Positions 37,003 through 46,934 of a stretch of 64,000 nt of DNA are shown piece after piece. The position numbers were made by a program, and so were the translations under genes. Origin of the DNA: JBEEOW01 sp041191405 (GTDB lineage Bacteria; Bacteroidota; Bacteroidia; Cytophagales; UBA9547); assembly GCA_041191405.1 (NCBI GenBank), contig JBEEOW010000014.1:1-64000 (forward strand), written 5' to 3'. A model generated the notes under the pieces. That model was given only the letters and a program-made list of their open reading frames with translations. It was not told the DNA's origin and did no database searches. Every line of letters starts with the position of its first letter. Within the stretch, counting starts at the first letter, position 1.

Positions 37003-37716
37003 CTACAGTAACTCTCTTTTATACATTTGAATTGTGTTTTCTAATCCAAAATAAAGCGCATCACAAATAAGTGCATGTCCAATTGAAACTTCGTCTAAGT
37101 AAGGAATTGATTGTTTTAAAAATTTAAGGTTATGTAAATCTAAATCATGCCCTGCATTAATTCCAAGTCCTAATTCTTTTGCTTTTTCAGCCGCAATTAT
37201 ATAAGGTTTTACTGCCAATTCTTTGTCGATATGGTAGTTTGTAGCATAAGGTTCGGTATATAATTCAATTCTATCAGCGCCAATTTTATGGGCATATTCA
37301 ACCATTATAGGGTCTGGGTCCACAAAGATTGAAACTCGTACACCATAAGATTTAATTTCAGAAACTATTTTTTGTAAAAAATCAAAATTTCTAACAGTAT
37401 CCCAACCAGCATTGCTTGTAATTGCATCAACAGCATCAGGGACTAACGTAGCTTGTGCCGGTTTAGTTTTTTTTACTAATTCCATAAACCTTTCATCAGG
37501 ATTACCTTCAATATTAAATTCAGTAGATAATATTGGTTTTAAATCAATTACATCTTTACCAGTAATATGTCTTTCATCAGGTCTTGGGTGAACAGTAATG
37601 CCTTCAGCACCGAAACGTTCACAATCTAAAGCAGTCTTTACAACATTTGGGTTGTTTCCACCTCTAGCATTGCGAATAGTGGCAATTTTGTTTATATTTA
37701 CACTCAGTTTAGTCAT
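37003..37716 (-). CDS. pdxJ: Pyridoxine 5'-phosphate synthase
   Basis: Condenses 1-deoxyxylulose 5-phosphate with 3-amino-2-oxopropyl phosphate in the DXP-dependent vitamin B6 pathway. The TIM-barrel protein (237 residues) has LSVNINKIATIRNARG, the phosphate and substrate region AEGITVHPRPDERHI, FIDPDP-like FVDPDPI and LGINAGHDLDLHNL. The start is ATG 37716; a TTG at 37725 would add three residues. It is monocistronic and convergent with the giant gene. The cofactor it supplies is used by the PLP enzymes elsewhere in the window. Confidence 0.96.
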   Translation of the reverse strand: MTKLSVNINKIATIRNARGGNNPNVVKTALDCERFGAEGITVHPRPDERHITGKDVIDLKPILSTEFNIEGNPDERFMELVKKTKPAQATLVPDAVDAITSNAGWDTVRNFDFLQKIVSEIKSYGVRVSIFVDPDPIMVEYAHKIGADRIELYTEPYATNYHIDKELAVKPYIIAAEKAKELGLGINAGHDLDLHNLKFLKQSIPYLDEVSIGHALICDALYFGLENTIQMYKRELL

Positions 37717-37793
37717 TTTTGTCAATATTACAGATAAGTAAAGTTTGGAATGCCAAAGTTGAATAAACTAAATCAAAAACAAAAATAATTCTT

Positions 37794-38243
37794 ATGTCTC
37801 TTAAAAAAACAATAGAAGCGGATATTAAACAAGCAATGCTTGCTAAAGACAAAGATACTCTAACAGCAGTTAGAAGTATAAAATCATTAATTCTATTAGC
37901 AGAAACTGAATCTGGAGCTGCTGCAGAATTAACACCTGATCAAGAATTGAAATTGTTGACCAAAGCGGCAAAGCAAAGAAGAGAATCTGCTGAAGTGTTT
38001 AAAGCACAAAATAGAGATGATTTAGCTGAAAAAGAACTATTGGAATTAGCTGTAATTGAAAAATATTTACCCAAACAATTAACTGAACAAGAAATAACAG
38101 AAGCAATTAAGGCAATTATTGCAGAAGTAGGAGCAACTTCATTAGCTGATTTAGGAAAAGTAATGGGAGTTGCAACAAAATCATTGGCTGGTAAAGCCGA
38201 TGGAAAAGTGGTGTCAGGATTAGTGAAGGCATTGTTGAGCTAG
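37794..38243 (+). CDS. GatB/YqeY domain protein
   Basis: A 149-residue helical protein of the YqeY family (related to the tail of the GatB amidotransferase subunit). It starts SLKKTIEADIKQAMLAKDKD, has AKQRRESAEVFKAQNRDDLA and LLELAVIEKYLPKQLTEQE in the middle, and ends with GKADGKVVSGLVKALL. A role in tRNA-dependent amidation is suspected from the homology but not shown. It is followed after 5 bases by a CvpA-type gene, so probably one transcript. Confidence 0.93.
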   Translation: MSLKKTIEADIKQAMLAKDKDTLTAVRSIKSLILLAETESGAAAELTPDQELKLLTKAAKQRRESAEVFKAQNRDDLAEKELLELAVIEKYLPKQLTEQEITEAIKAIIAEVGATSLADLGKVMGVATKSLAGKADGKVVSGLVKALLS

Positions 38244-38248
38244 TAATT

Positions 38249-38770
38249 ATGGCAATATTAGACATACTAATATTAGTACCATTAATTTGGAGTGCATATA
38301 AAGGCTTCACAAAAGGTTTAATGATTGAATTATTAACATTGATTGCAATTATAGCATCAATAATATTGTCATTTAAATTATTACACGAAGTGATCATATT
38401 GCTTAAAAGTAATATGGAAAAAGTGCCACCAATGTTTCCTGTATTAGTATTTGTAGGTTTATTTATTGGAATATTAGTTTTATTGGTAATGTTAAATAAT
38501 ATGTTGAAAAATATTGTTTACCAAACACCTTTAAAATCAATGGATAATGCTTTAGGAGCATTGTTAGGCTTATTTAAAGCAGCCTTGTTAGTTTCAAGTG
38601 TTTTATGGCTAATAAGTAAGTCAGAAGCTGTGTTTGGAAATGAAATATTGAAAAATTCAGTATTGGCTCCAATTATTATGCCTCTAACTACTGCAACTTT
38701 TAAAGTCTTTTCTATTATATTGCCATTCGTTAGAGATTTGTTGCTAGATATAGAACACTTTTTGAAATAA
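38249..38770 (+). CDS. CvpA-family membrane protein
   Basis: A 173-residue inner-membrane protein with four hydrophobic segments: about 1-13, 20-40, 58-80 and 100-125. The N-terminal ILDILILVPLIWSAYKGFTKG and the later MDNALGALLGLFKAALLVS are the CvpA signature. CvpA proteins are linked to colicin V export and envelope stress tolerance, but their molecular role is unsettled. Probably in an operon with the yqeY-like gene. Confidence 0.88.
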   Translation: MAILDILILVPLIWSAYKGFTKGLMIELLTLIAIIASIILSFKLLHEVIILLKSNMEKVPPMFPVLVFVGLFIGILVLLVMLNNMLKNIVYQTPLKSMDNALGALLGLFKAALLVSSVLWLISKSEAVFGNEILKNSVLAPIIMPLTTATFKVFSIILPFVRDLLLDIEHFLK

Positions 38771-38892
38771 TAAATTTTACTTAAATGTTAAATTTTAATT
38801 TCAATTAGTATAAATTAAATAATAAAAGAACTGGTTATTATTAATATGCGAATGTTTATTTTGCGAGAATAATAACTTTTAAATAAAAAGCT

Positions 38893-39648
38893 ATGGCTTT
38901 TACATTACAAGAAAAAAAAGGATTTAAGTATATCGACGAAGGTCAAGGGGAGCCAATGGTTCTACTACATGGTTTGTTTGGAGCATTAAGTAACTGGGAT
39001 ACTGTTGTGGAACATTTTTCTAAAGATAGGAGAGTGTTAATACCTGTTTTGCCTATTTATGAAATTTCAATGTTCAATGCAACAGTTGATGGATTAGTAG
39101 CACATCTTGAAGATTTTGTTAAACTTTTAGGTTTGGGCAAAATGGATCTTATGGGTAATTCATTAGGAGGACATGTTGGTTTGGTATATACATTAAAACA
39201 TCCAGATAAAATTAGAAGTATTACACTTACAGCTAGTTCGGGTCTGTTTGAAAATCAAATGGGAGGTTCCTATCCGAGAAGAGGTAGCTATGAGTTTATT
39301 CAAGAAAAAGTAGCATACACATTCTATGACCCAAAAGTAGCAACAAAAGATTTAGTTGATCAAGTTTTTGAAGTTGCTAATAGTATACCTAAAGCAATGA
39401 GAATGGTTTCTTTTGCTAAATCAGCACAGAGACATAACATGGCTACAGAAATACATAAAATTACATGTCCAACGTTATTAGTATGGGGGTTAAATGATAC
39501 CATCACACCACCTGAAGTTGCTCACGAATTTAATAGACTTATACCTAACTCAGAATTAAAATTTATAGATAAATGTGGCCATGCTCCCATGATGGAACAT
39601 CCTCAATTATTTAATGAATTGGTAGAAACATTTATTTCAAAATTATAA
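38893..39648 (+). CDS. Alpha/beta hydrolase
   Basis: A 251-residue alpha/beta-fold hydrolase with the oxyanion-loop motif LLHGLFGALSNWD and the nucleophile elbow GNSLGGHVG (Ser near residue 93). The acid is in LLVWGLNDTITP and the histidine in CGHAPMMEHP. The catalytic triad is complete. The substrate cannot be inferred. Its stop codon overlaps the next start by one base (TAATG), so it is translated together with the CBS-domain gene and nadK. Confidence 0.9.
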   Translation: MAFTLQEKKGFKYIDEGQGEPMVLLHGLFGALSNWDTVVEHFSKDRRVLIPVLPIYEISMFNATVDGLVAHLEDFVKLLGLGKMDLMGNSLGGHVGLVYTLKHPDKIRSITLTASSGLFENQMGGSYPRRGSYEFIQEKVAYTFYDPKVATKDLVDQVFEVANSIPKAMRMVSFAKSAQRHNMATEIHKITCPTLLVWGLNDTITPPEVAHEFNRLIPNSELKFIDKCGHAPMMEHPQLFNELVETFISKL

Positions 39649-40313
39649 TGAGTGTAGATAAATACATAGATAACTCTTTACCAATTTTATCTTCAAAAGA
39701 TACAGTAGAAACAGCTCTTCATTACATGGAAGACTATTTTTTACATCAGTATGCTGTAGTAGATGAAGGCAATTATAAAGGAATTGTCTCTGAAGCTATT
39801 TTACAACAAATACCTAATTCCGACGAATTATTAGAAAAATTAGCATTGTCACATCAGGATGTTTTTGTTCATACAACTGATCATTTTTTTGATGCTTTAA
39901 AAAAATATGAAACTGAAAAAACAATATTAATTCCAGTTTTAGACGACAATGGTGAATTTGTAGGAGTAGTTAATTTAACTAACTCAGCAGAGATTTTCAC
40001 AACAATATTTTCACCATCACTTGACGGAGGTGTGATTGTAATTGCAATTAATGAAATTCAATATTCACTTGGAGATTTATGTAAAATTTGTGAAGCAGCA
40101 AATAGCAAAATTACAAGTTGTTTTGCAGCAAAAAATCCAAGAATAGAAGGTGGTTTAATTGTTACACTTAAATTAAATAAAAACGATTTAACCAAAGTTC
40201 TTTCAGCATTAGATAGATACAGTTATGATGTTGTTGGGCACTTTAGTCACACAGAAATTCAAAACGAAGATAAAGATCGTTTGGATATGTTTATGAAATA
40301 TTTGGATATTTAA
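39648..40313 (+). CDS. CBS-domain protein
   Basis: A 221-residue protein with an N-terminal CBS pair (about 1-125; YAVVDEGNYKGIVSE and LIPVLDDNGEFVGVVNLT). An ACT-like C-terminal half follows (about 130-215, GGVIVIAINEIQYSLGDLCK), as in AcuB-type proteins. Such domains sense adenine nucleotides. Its direct coupling to nadK (4 bases downstream) suggests a nucleotide-linked regulatory role, which is inference. Confidence 0.85.
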   Translation: MSVDKYIDNSLPILSSKDTVETALHYMEDYFLHQYAVVDEGNYKGIVSEAILQQIPNSDELLEKLALSHQDVFVHTTDHFFDALKKYETEKTILIPVLDDNGEFVGVVNLTNSAEIFTTIFSPSLDGGVIVIAINEIQYSLGDLCKICEAANSKITSCFAAKNPRIEGGLIVTLKLNKNDLTKVLSALDRYSYDVVGHFSHTEIQNEDKDRLDMFMKYLDI

Positions 40314-40317
40314 ATAA

Positions 40318-41199
40318 ATGAAAAAAATAGCCATAAATGCCCGTCCATTATTACCTGAACACAAAGAGCCTATCTCATTGTTGGTAAAAAGTTTGCGTGA
40401 AAACGGTGCAAAATTGCAAGTAACTCCGGTTTTTTGCAATTGGCTAGAATCAAATCAGTTATTTACAGAAGATATAAGGGTATTTACCTCAATTCACGAA
40501 CTAGATATTGATACTGATTTGGTAATAAGTATTGGTGGAGATGGAACAATACTTGAAACTGTAACATTTGTAGGAGAAAAACAAATTCCAATAATCGGTA
40601 TAAATGCAGGTAGGTTAGGTTTTTTGGCAAACGTTCGTTTACAAGAGATTTCAAATGCTATTGAGAAAATTTTCTCAAATCAACTTTGTATTGAAAATAG
40701 ATCACTAATTCAGTTAGAAAGTAATTTAGACTTATTTAATGGTTTGAATTTTGGCGTTAATGAGTTTTCAATTTTGAAAAAAGATACGTCATCCATGATT
40801 GTGATACATGCATATATCAATGGAGAATATCTTAATTCGTATTGGTCTGATGGTTTAATTATATCAACACCAACAGGTTCAACTGGATATTCATTAAGTT
40901 GTGGTGGTCCTATTGTATTACCATTTTCGAATACATTTGTAGTAGCTCCTTTAAGTCCACATAACTTAAATGTACGTCCACTTGTAATTCCAGATAATTG
41001 TGAACTAAGTTTTAAAGTAGAGGATAGAAAGAAAAAATTCTTGGTTGCTTTGGATTCACGTTCCAAAGCAGTTGATCCAGATATTGAATTAAAAGTAAGA
41101 AGAGCATCCTTTGATTTAAGATTAGTGTCGTTAGATGGGCATGATTTTATATCAACATTAAGAAAAAAGTTGCTTTGGGGATTAGATTATCGAAATTAA
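40318..41199 (+). CDS. nadK: NAD kinase
   Basis: ATP-dependent phosphorylation of NAD to NADP. The 293-residue protein has the signature SIGGDGTILETV, the INAGRLGFLA loop, an NEFSI motif (usually NE(V/I) or ND), and the long TPTGSTGYSLSCGGPIV nucleotide-binding segment, followed by APLSPHNLNVRP. This arrangement is standard for bacterial NadK. It lies at the end of the hydrolase-CBS-nadK run and just before the PorG-like genes, as in other Bacteroidota. Confidence 0.97.
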   Translation: MKKIAINARPLLPEHKEPISLLVKSLRENGAKLQVTPVFCNWLESNQLFTEDIRVFTSIHELDIDTDLVISIGGDGTILETVTFVGEKQIPIIGINAGRLGFLANVRLQEISNAIEKIFSNQLCIENRSLIQLESNLDLFNGLNFGVNEFSILKKDTSSMIVIHAYINGEYLNSYWSDGLIISTPTGSTGYSLSCGGPIVLPFSNTFVVAPLSPHNLNVRPLVIPDNCELSFKVEDRKKKFLVALDSRSKAVDPDIELKVRRASFDLRLVSLDGHDFISTLRKKLLWGLDYRN

Positions 41200-41200
41200 A

Positions 41201-41231
41201 TTTGGATATAGTTGTAAATTTTGTAAGTTTG
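41201..41231 (+). promoter_or_regulatory. Bacteroidota-type promoter for the PorG-like operon
   Basis: TTTG (41201-41204), 19 bases, TAAGTTTG (41224-41231), 53 bases before the first PorG-like gene. Both boxes and spacing match the consensus. Confidence 0.75.
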
Positions 41232-41284
41232 CGATATCGCATGAATTGAATCAAAATTAGGGGATATATAAATCTTAATATATA

Positions 41285-42214
41285 ATGAAAAAAATTGTTG
41301 GCTTTGCATTACTTTTCGCATTTGTAGTGTCGTTAAATACTGAAACTTTAGCTCAAAAATTCACCAAACGTAAACGATACATGAGTGTTGGTTTTCACGT
41401 TGGTGCTGCAAATTATGTTGGTGACTTAGATCCAGGTCAATCTGCTTTTAGTCCTTCTTTAAAAAAATCAGGTATAAGTTTAGGTTTATTTGCCGGTTTG
41501 ATACGTTTAACACCAAGATTATCTGTTAGAGGAGGTTTAACCTATAATTTAATTAGAGGTAATGATTGGGATGTTTCTACTGGTGGTGGCGATGATAGAT
41601 TCAGAAGAGTTAGAAACTTGTCATTTATCAATAACGTTATTGAAATAAAGGTAGATGCTGTTTATGATATTTTTGCGAATAAAGGTACTTATTTAAAACG
41701 ACCTGATTATGTACCTTTTGTTTTTCTTGGTATAGCAGCGTTTTACCATGATCCAATGGCTAAAGATCCTGAAACGGCGAAATTAACTAGATTAAGACCT
41801 CTAATGACTGAAGGTAAAAGCTATTCTCCCGTTTCTGTATCTATTCCATTCGGAATTGGTGTAAGAAAAAAAATGAATAAAATGTGGGACGTTTCCTTTG
41901 AAATAGGTTGGAGATGGACATTTACAGATTATCTTGATGATGTTTCAGGAAATTACATTGGTTCAACTGACCCTAAAGTTAGAAAATTCGAAACACGTAG
42001 TAACACAGCTGAAGTTTTTGAATATGCAATTTCTTCAGGTTTAGGAGATAATTACATAGTTGATCAAAATGTACCTGGCGGAAAGTTTCTTAATGGTTTC
42101 GGTGAAGCAGGTGATAAACGAGGAACTCAAAGTGAAAATGATTGGTATATCATTTCTGCAATTCAATTTACAAAAATCTTAAAAGGTGGAGTTCGTTGTC
42201 CTAAGTTTAGATAA
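41285..42214 (+). CDS. PorG/DUF6089-like outer-membrane protein, copy 1
   Basis: A 309-residue exported beta-barrel protein (signal peptide 1-23, ending LAQ). MSVGFHVGAANYVGDLDPGQ and YVPFVFLGIAAFYHDP are typical of the DUF6089 family, to which the T9SS protein PorG belongs. In Porphyromonas the PorG gene lies next to uppS, bamA and two ompH genes, and the same order follows here. The 3' end overlaps the next gene by one base (TAATG). It has an insert with charged repeats compared with copy 2. Confidence 0.82.
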   Translation: MKKIVGFALLFAFVVSLNTETLAQKFTKRKRYMSVGFHVGAANYVGDLDPGQSAFSPSLKKSGISLGLFAGLIRLTPRLSVRGGLTYNLIRGNDWDVSTGGGDDRFRRVRNLSFINNVIEIKVDAVYDIFANKGTYLKRPDYVPFVFLGIAAFYHDPMAKDPETAKLTRLRPLMTEGKSYSPVSVSIPFGIGVRKKMNKMWDVSFEIGWRWTFTDYLDDVSGNYIGSTDPKVRKFETRSNTAEVFEYAISSGLGDNYIVDQNVPGGKFLNGFGEAGDKRGTQSENDWYIISAIQFTKILKGGVRCPKFR

Positions 42215-42906
42215 TGAGAATCTTTAAAAATATTATTAATATCCCAAAAATAGCTATTTATGTAGCTATTTTTGTTTTATACCCAATTATATCTGCATAT
42301 TCTCAAAAATCAGAGTTTGGGATTGGAATTGGTAATGGAGCTTATAGGGGCAGTTTAACTAGAACTCCGAGTTTTATTACTTTAAACCCAGGATTTACAC
42401 TTTTTTATAGACATAATTATATTGGAAATCAATTTGTTTTAAGGCCTGAAATTACATTTATGAATCTTTCATATAAAGATTTTTACAGTAGTAACCCTTT
42501 GAATGATGCTAGAAAAAGTAGTTTTTCTACACCTTTGTATGAATTTGGTTTAATGTCAGAATACAATTTTCTTGATTTTAGAGGATCAAACAAATATATG
42601 TTTTGGAGTCCATACTTAACAGCTGGAATAGCAGGTTTTGTGTATGATGGAGGAAGAGCAACGAATAGTTTTGGAATGTCAATTCCAATGGGCGCCGGAA
42701 TGAAATTTGTAATTGGGAAACAATTTAACTTAGGATTTGAATTAGTTGCAAGAAAAACATTTACCAACGATCTTGATGGGGTAACAAATTATCCAAGTAT
42801 TGGTTTGCAAGGTGGTGATAGTAACTTTAATGATTGGTACTATTTTACAAATATACATTTGAGTTACACAATTTATAAAGTAGTTTGTGCTTCTTTTGGA
42901 AGATAA
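42214..42906 (+). CDS. PorG/DUF6089-like outer-membrane protein, copy 2
   Basis: A 230-residue barrel protein with a hydrophobic N-terminal signal (about 1-30, ending SAYSQ). The mature start FGIGIGNGAYRGSL and the conserved FWSPYLTAGIAGFVYDG are DUF6089 features. It begins on the last base of copy 1 and is probably translated with it. It is closer in size to PorG than copy 1, so it may be the T9SS component; copy 1 may be a diverged duplicate. This assignment rests on family and synteny only. Confidence 0.8.
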   Translation: MRIFKNIINIPKIAIYVAIFVLYPIISAYSQKSEFGIGIGNGAYRGSLTRTPSFITLNPGFTLFYRHNYIGNQFVLRPEITFMNLSYKDFYSSNPLNDARKSSFSTPLYEFGLMSEYNFLDFRGSNKYMFWSPYLTAGIAGFVYDGGRATNSFGMSIPMGAGMKFVIGKQFNLGFELVARKTFTNDLDGVTNYPSIGLQGGDSNFNDWYYFTNIHLSYTIYKVVCASFGR

Positions 42907-42994
42907 TTTTTCAAAGTTGTATATTTAAACCTGAAGTATTCATGTTTTTAATAAATTAATGTATTTTTGTAACTTGGTAAAAATTATTCAATAA

Positions 42995-43735
42995 GTGAGT
43001 TCTTTATTAGATAAAACAAATATTCCCAATCACATTGCTGTAATTATGGATGGCAATGGTAGATGGGCAAAGAAAAAAGGTTTAGCTAGAATTTTAGGTC
43101 ATCATAATGCAATTAAGGCTGTAAGGGAAACAGTTGAAGGATGTGCTGAATTGGGCGTTAAGTTTTTGACTTTATATGCTTTTTCTACAGAAAACTGGAA
43201 TAGACCACAAGATGAGGTAAATGCCTTAATGGAATTGCTTGTTTCTACAATTGGAGGAGAAGTTCCTACTTTGAATAAAAACAATATTTGTTTAAAGGCT
43301 ATTGGAAATATTTCGTCTTTACCTGAAAAATGTCAAAATCAGTTAAATAAGGCCATAACTGATACTGCAACGAATACTGGAATGACATTAATTTTGGCAT
43401 TAAGTTATAGCGCTAGGTGGGAAATTGTTGATGCAGTACAATCAATTGCTTCAAAAGTTAAGGATGGTATTTTAAATCCAGAAACAATAACTGAAGATGT
43501 TTTTCGTTCAGCATTAAATAGCTCATTTGCTCCGGACCCTGAATTGTTAATAAGAACTTCAGGAGAAATGAGAATTAGCAATTTCTTATTATGGCAAATT
43601 GCATACTCTGAACTATTTATCACAGAAGTGTTGTGGCCTGATTTTAGAAAAGAACATTTGCATCAAGCCATAGGTGCATATCAAAAAAGAGAAAGACGTT
43701 TTGGCAAAACAAGTGAACAAATTCAAACTAACTAA
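42995..43735 (+). CDS. uppS: Undecaprenyl diphosphate synthase
   Basis: cis-Prenyltransferase that makes the C55 lipid carrier for peptidoglycan and O-antigen. The 246-residue protein uses a GTG start (42995). It has the catalytic MDGNGRWAKKKG with the essential Asp, followed by LYAFSTENWNRP, then LLIRTSGEMRISNFLLWQ and the C-terminal LWPDF. No ATG lies near enough upstream to offer another start. A TATTTTTG box at 42962-42969 may serve as its own -7 element. It sits between the PorG-like genes and bamA. Confidence 0.97.
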   Translation: MSSLLDKTNIPNHIAVIMDGNGRWAKKKGLARILGHHNAIKAVRETVEGCAELGVKFLTLYAFSTENWNRPQDEVNALMELLVSTIGGEVPTLNKNNICLKAIGNISSLPEKCQNQLNKAITDTATNTGMTLILALSYSARWEIVDAVQSIASKVKDGILNPETITEDVFRSALNSSFAPDPELLIRTSGEMRISNFLLWQIAYSELFITEVLWPDFRKEHLHQAIGAYQKRERRFGKTSEQIQTN

Positions 43736-43748
43736 ATTCTAAGGGCTC

Positions 43749-46325
43749 ATGCTCCGTAAATTAATTCTAATTATTAGTTCAATTTTTATTTTTAATAATT
43801 TGGTTGCTCAACTAAACAATGTTGAAAACCCTATTATTAATTTAAATTACAACGATCCTGAAAAATATGAGATTGGTGAGATTACTGTTACAGGTATTCA
43901 GTTTTTGGATCCAAATGCTATAATAGCAAACTCAGGTATAAAAGTAGGTGATATTGTTAAAATTCCAGGTGAAACTTTTACAAATGCAATCAATAAACTT
44001 TGGGAACAAGGTATTTTGGCAAATGTTGAGATTTATGTTACCAAATCAGATGGAAGACGAATTTCAATTAATTTTCATTTAACAGAAAGACCTCGTTTAT
44101 CCAAATTTACTTTTGTTGGTGTTCGTAAAGGCGAAGCTGATGAATTAAAAGAAAAAATAAGATTAGTGAAGGGAAAAGTACTTACTGATCCTATGTTAAA
44201 ATCAATTCAGAATTCCACAAAAAAATATTTAGCTGAAAAAGGATTTTATAATGCATCTATTAATTTAGTTCAAGAAAAAGATACTTCTTATCCTAATAGT
44301 GTGATGCTGACTATCAACATTAAGAAAAACAAAAGAGTTAAAGTTAAAGAAATAATTTTTGAAGGAAACCAACTTGTTGAAAGTAAAATTTTAAAAAGAA
44401 AATTAAAAGATACAAAAGAAAAGAAATGGTTTGCTTTTTATAGAAGTTCAAAATTTAAAAGAAAAGAGTATGAAGACGATAAGAAAAAACTTATAAATTA
44501 TTATAATACTCAAGGTTATAGAGACGCAATTGTATTGAGCGACAGTATTTATTCCATAAATCCAAAGAGAATTGGAGTTAAATTAAAAATTGAAGAAGGC
44601 AGACAATATTTTTTTAGAAATATAACTTGGGTTGGAAATTATATTTATAAAACAAAGACACTTGATTCAATTCTAGCGATTAAGAAAGGAGATATTTATA
44701 ATATTGAAAACCTTGAAAGTAAATTGAGTTTTAATCCTAATGGTTTAGATATTAGTTCATTGTATTTGGATAATGGATATTTGTTTTTCTCAGTTGATCC
44801 TGTTGAAACAAAAGTTGATGGAGATTCAGTTGATATTGAAATGAGAATTCATGAAGGGGCACAAGCAACGATTGAAAAAATTGTGGTATCTGGAAATACA
44901 AAAACTAATGACCATGTTGTATTAAGGGAAATTAGAACTTTACCTGGTCAAAAATTTAGTAGAGCAGATATTATTCGTTCACAAAGAGAGTTATCCCAAC
45001 TCGGGTATTTTGACCCAGAAAAAATTAGTATAAACCCTATACCTAATCCTGCAAAAGGTACGGTTGATATTGAATATAATGTTACAGAAAAACCAAGTGA
45101 TCAATTACAACTTTCTGGTGGATGGGGAGGTAATTTTGGTTTTGTAGGAACATTAGGTCTTTCTTTTAATAATTTTTCATTAAAAAATATTCCTCATTTA
45201 AAAAAATGGGATCCTCTACCTTCTGGAGATGGACAAAGGTTTATGGTTAATTTCCAGTCAAATGGACCGTCGTATCAAAACTATTCTACCTCTTTTTCTG
45301 AACCATGGCTTGGAGGCAGAAAGCCTCATTCATTCACAGTTGCATTTAATCATTCTGTTTCTAGAACAGGAGTTGGTAATGGATTTAGAGGAACATCATC
45401 ATCATTTCTAAATCCAACAGCTCAGTTTAATAATCAATTTTACAACCCTTATGCTACATCCACAAAAGGGACAATGCAGTTGACTAGTATTTCTGTTAGC
45501 TTAGGTAAACGTATTAAATGGCCAGATGACTATTTTACTTTATTGCACTCTGTATCTTATTTATTTTATAATTTAGATAATTATCAGGCATTTGCTGGAT
45601 TTTCAACAGGTGTTGCAAACAATTTATCTTTAACCAATACTCTAGCTCGAAACAGTATCGATAACCCAACCTATCCTAGAAGAGGTGCTAACTTATCATT
45701 AAGTTTACAAGTAACTCCTCCGTATTCGTTGTTTCAACCTAATAGAAATTTTGCAACTGAAACAGATGCTGAAAAATTTAAATTGGTTGAGTATAATAAA
45801 TGGATGATGGATATGAGTTGGTTTACTCAAATTGCTGGAAATTTAGTGTTTAACACAAGGGCACACATGGGATATTTAGGTAGCTATAATAAAAATATGC
45901 CTATTGGTCCATTTGAAAGATTTGTTGTGGGAGGAAGTGGGCTCTCAGGTTTTAACTTTATGATGGGTTATGATTTAATAGGACTTAGAGGTTATGCTGA
46001 TAGATCTATTGCTCCAGAAAATTCATCTTCAACAGCTGGTGTAGCATATAATAAATTTGTTTGCGAACTACGTTATCCAATATCATTAAATCCTGCAGCT
46101 ACTGTGTTTATGTTAGCTTTTGCAGAAGGTGCAAACAACTGGGGTACTTACAAAGAAGTTAATCCATTTAATTTATATAGATCTGCAGGTGTAGGAGCTA
46201 GAATATTTATGCCTGCTTTTGGTTTAATTGGTGTTGATTACGGGTATGGATTTGACGAAGTACCTGGTAATCCTAGTGGAAATAAAAATAGATTTACATT
46301 CTCTATCGGACAACAATTACGTTAA
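43749..46325 (+). CDS. bamA: Outer-membrane protein assembly factor BamA
   Basis: Core of the machine that inserts beta-barrel proteins into the outer membrane. The 858-residue protein has a signal peptide (1-20, ending LVAQ) and five POTRA domains (about 38-425; for example ISINFHLTERPRLSKFTFVG and IEKIVVSGNTKTNDHVVLRE). A C-terminal 16-strand barrel follows, with the conserved VGGSGLSGF and LRGY region (the loop-6 VRGF/Y-type motif). It follows uppS by 13 bases and is followed by two chaperone genes. Confidence 0.97.
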   Translation: MLRKLILIISSIFIFNNLVAQLNNVENPIINLNYNDPEKYEIGEITVTGIQFLDPNAIIANSGIKVGDIVKIPGETFTNAINKLWEQGILANVEIYVTKSDGRRISINFHLTERPRLSKFTFVGVRKGEADELKEKIRLVKGKVLTDPMLKSIQNSTKKYLAEKGFYNASINLVQEKDTSYPNSVMLTINIKKNKRVKVKEIIFEGNQLVESKILKRKLKDTKEKKWFAFYRSSKFKRKEYEDDKKKLINYYNTQGYRDAIVLSDSIYSINPKRIGVKLKIEEGRQYFFRNITWVGNYIYKTKTLDSILAIKKGDIYNIENLESKLSFNPNGLDISSLYLDNGYLFFSVDPVETKVDGDSVDIEMRIHEGAQATIEKIVVSGNTKTNDHVVLREIRTLPGQKFSRADIIRSQRELSQLGYFDPEKISINPIPNPAKGTVDIEYNVTEKPSDQLQLSGGWGGNFGFVGTLGLSFNNFSLKNIPHLKKWDPLPSGDGQRFMVNFQSNGPSYQNYSTSFSEPWLGGRKPHSFTVAFNHSVSRTGVGNGFRGTSSSFLNPTAQFNNQFYNPYATSTKGTMQLTSISVSLGKRIKWPDDYFTLLHSVSYLFYNLDNYQAFAGFSTGVANNLSLTNTLARNSIDNPTYPRRGANLSLSLQVTPPYSLFQPNRNFATETDAEKFKLVEYNKWMMDMSWFTQIAGNLVFNTRAHMGYLGSYNKNMPIGPFERFVVGGSGLSGFNFMMGYDLIGLRGYADRSIAPENSSSTAGVAYNKFVCELRYPISLNPAATVFMLAFAEGANNWGTYKEVNPFNLYRSAGVGARIFMPAFGLIGVDYGYGFDEVPGNPSGNKNRFTFSIGQQLR

Positions 46326-46359
46326 TTCAAACTGTTAAATATTAAATGATATTTTAGGT

Positions 46360-46911
46360 ATGAAAAAAATTCTTTTGTTAATAAGCATAACTTTGATATC
46401 ATTGATTGAAGTTAATGCTCAAAAATTTGGTTATATTGATGCTGAATATATTCTAAGCAAAATGCCTGAATACAAAAAAGCACAAGAAGAACTAGATCAA
46501 GTATCTGTTAAATTTGAAACTGAAATTGCGCAAATGTTTGCTGATGTTGAAAAATTAAAAGATGCTTATAAAGCTGAAGAAGTGCTTTTAACCGAAGAAT
46601 TGAAAAAAGAGAAACAGGATACTATTGCAGCAAGGGAAAAAAAAGCTAGAAATTTTCAAAAAAGAATTTTTGGATATGAAGGTTTAATTTTCCATAAAAA
46701 ACAAGAATTAATTAAACCAGTAAGAGATAAATTGTTTGAAGCAGCTGAAAAAGTAGCAAAAGCAAAACAATTACAGTTTTTATTTGATAAATCGGGAGAG
46801 TTAGTGTTAATTTACGCTGACGTAAGACATGATTATTCGGATTATGTTTTAGAAGAACTAGGGCTTGGTGACCCCAAAGATACACCTGATAATAAGCAAC
46901 AGAATCGTTAA
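46360..46911 (+). CDS. Skp/OmpH-family periplasmic chaperone, copy 1
   Basis: Holds unfolded outer-membrane proteins in the periplasm and passes them to BamA. The 183-residue protein has a signal peptide (1-20, ending VNAQ) and the OmpH start KFGYIDAEYILSKMPEYKKA. A long charged coiled coil (about 40-130) is followed by the C-terminal QFLFDKSGELVLIYAD strand region. It belongs to the bamA-ompH-ompH cluster. Confidence 0.93.
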   Translation: MKKILLLISITLISLIEVNAQKFGYIDAEYILSKMPEYKKAQEELDQVSVKFETEIAQMFADVEKLKDAYKAEEVLLTEELKKEKQDTIAAREKKARNFQKRIFGYEGLIFHKKQELIKPVRDKLFEAAEKVAKAKQLQFLFDKSGELVLIYADVRHDYSDYVLEELGLGDPKDTPDNKQQNR

Positions 46912-46934
46912 TTTATATATTTATTATTTGTAGA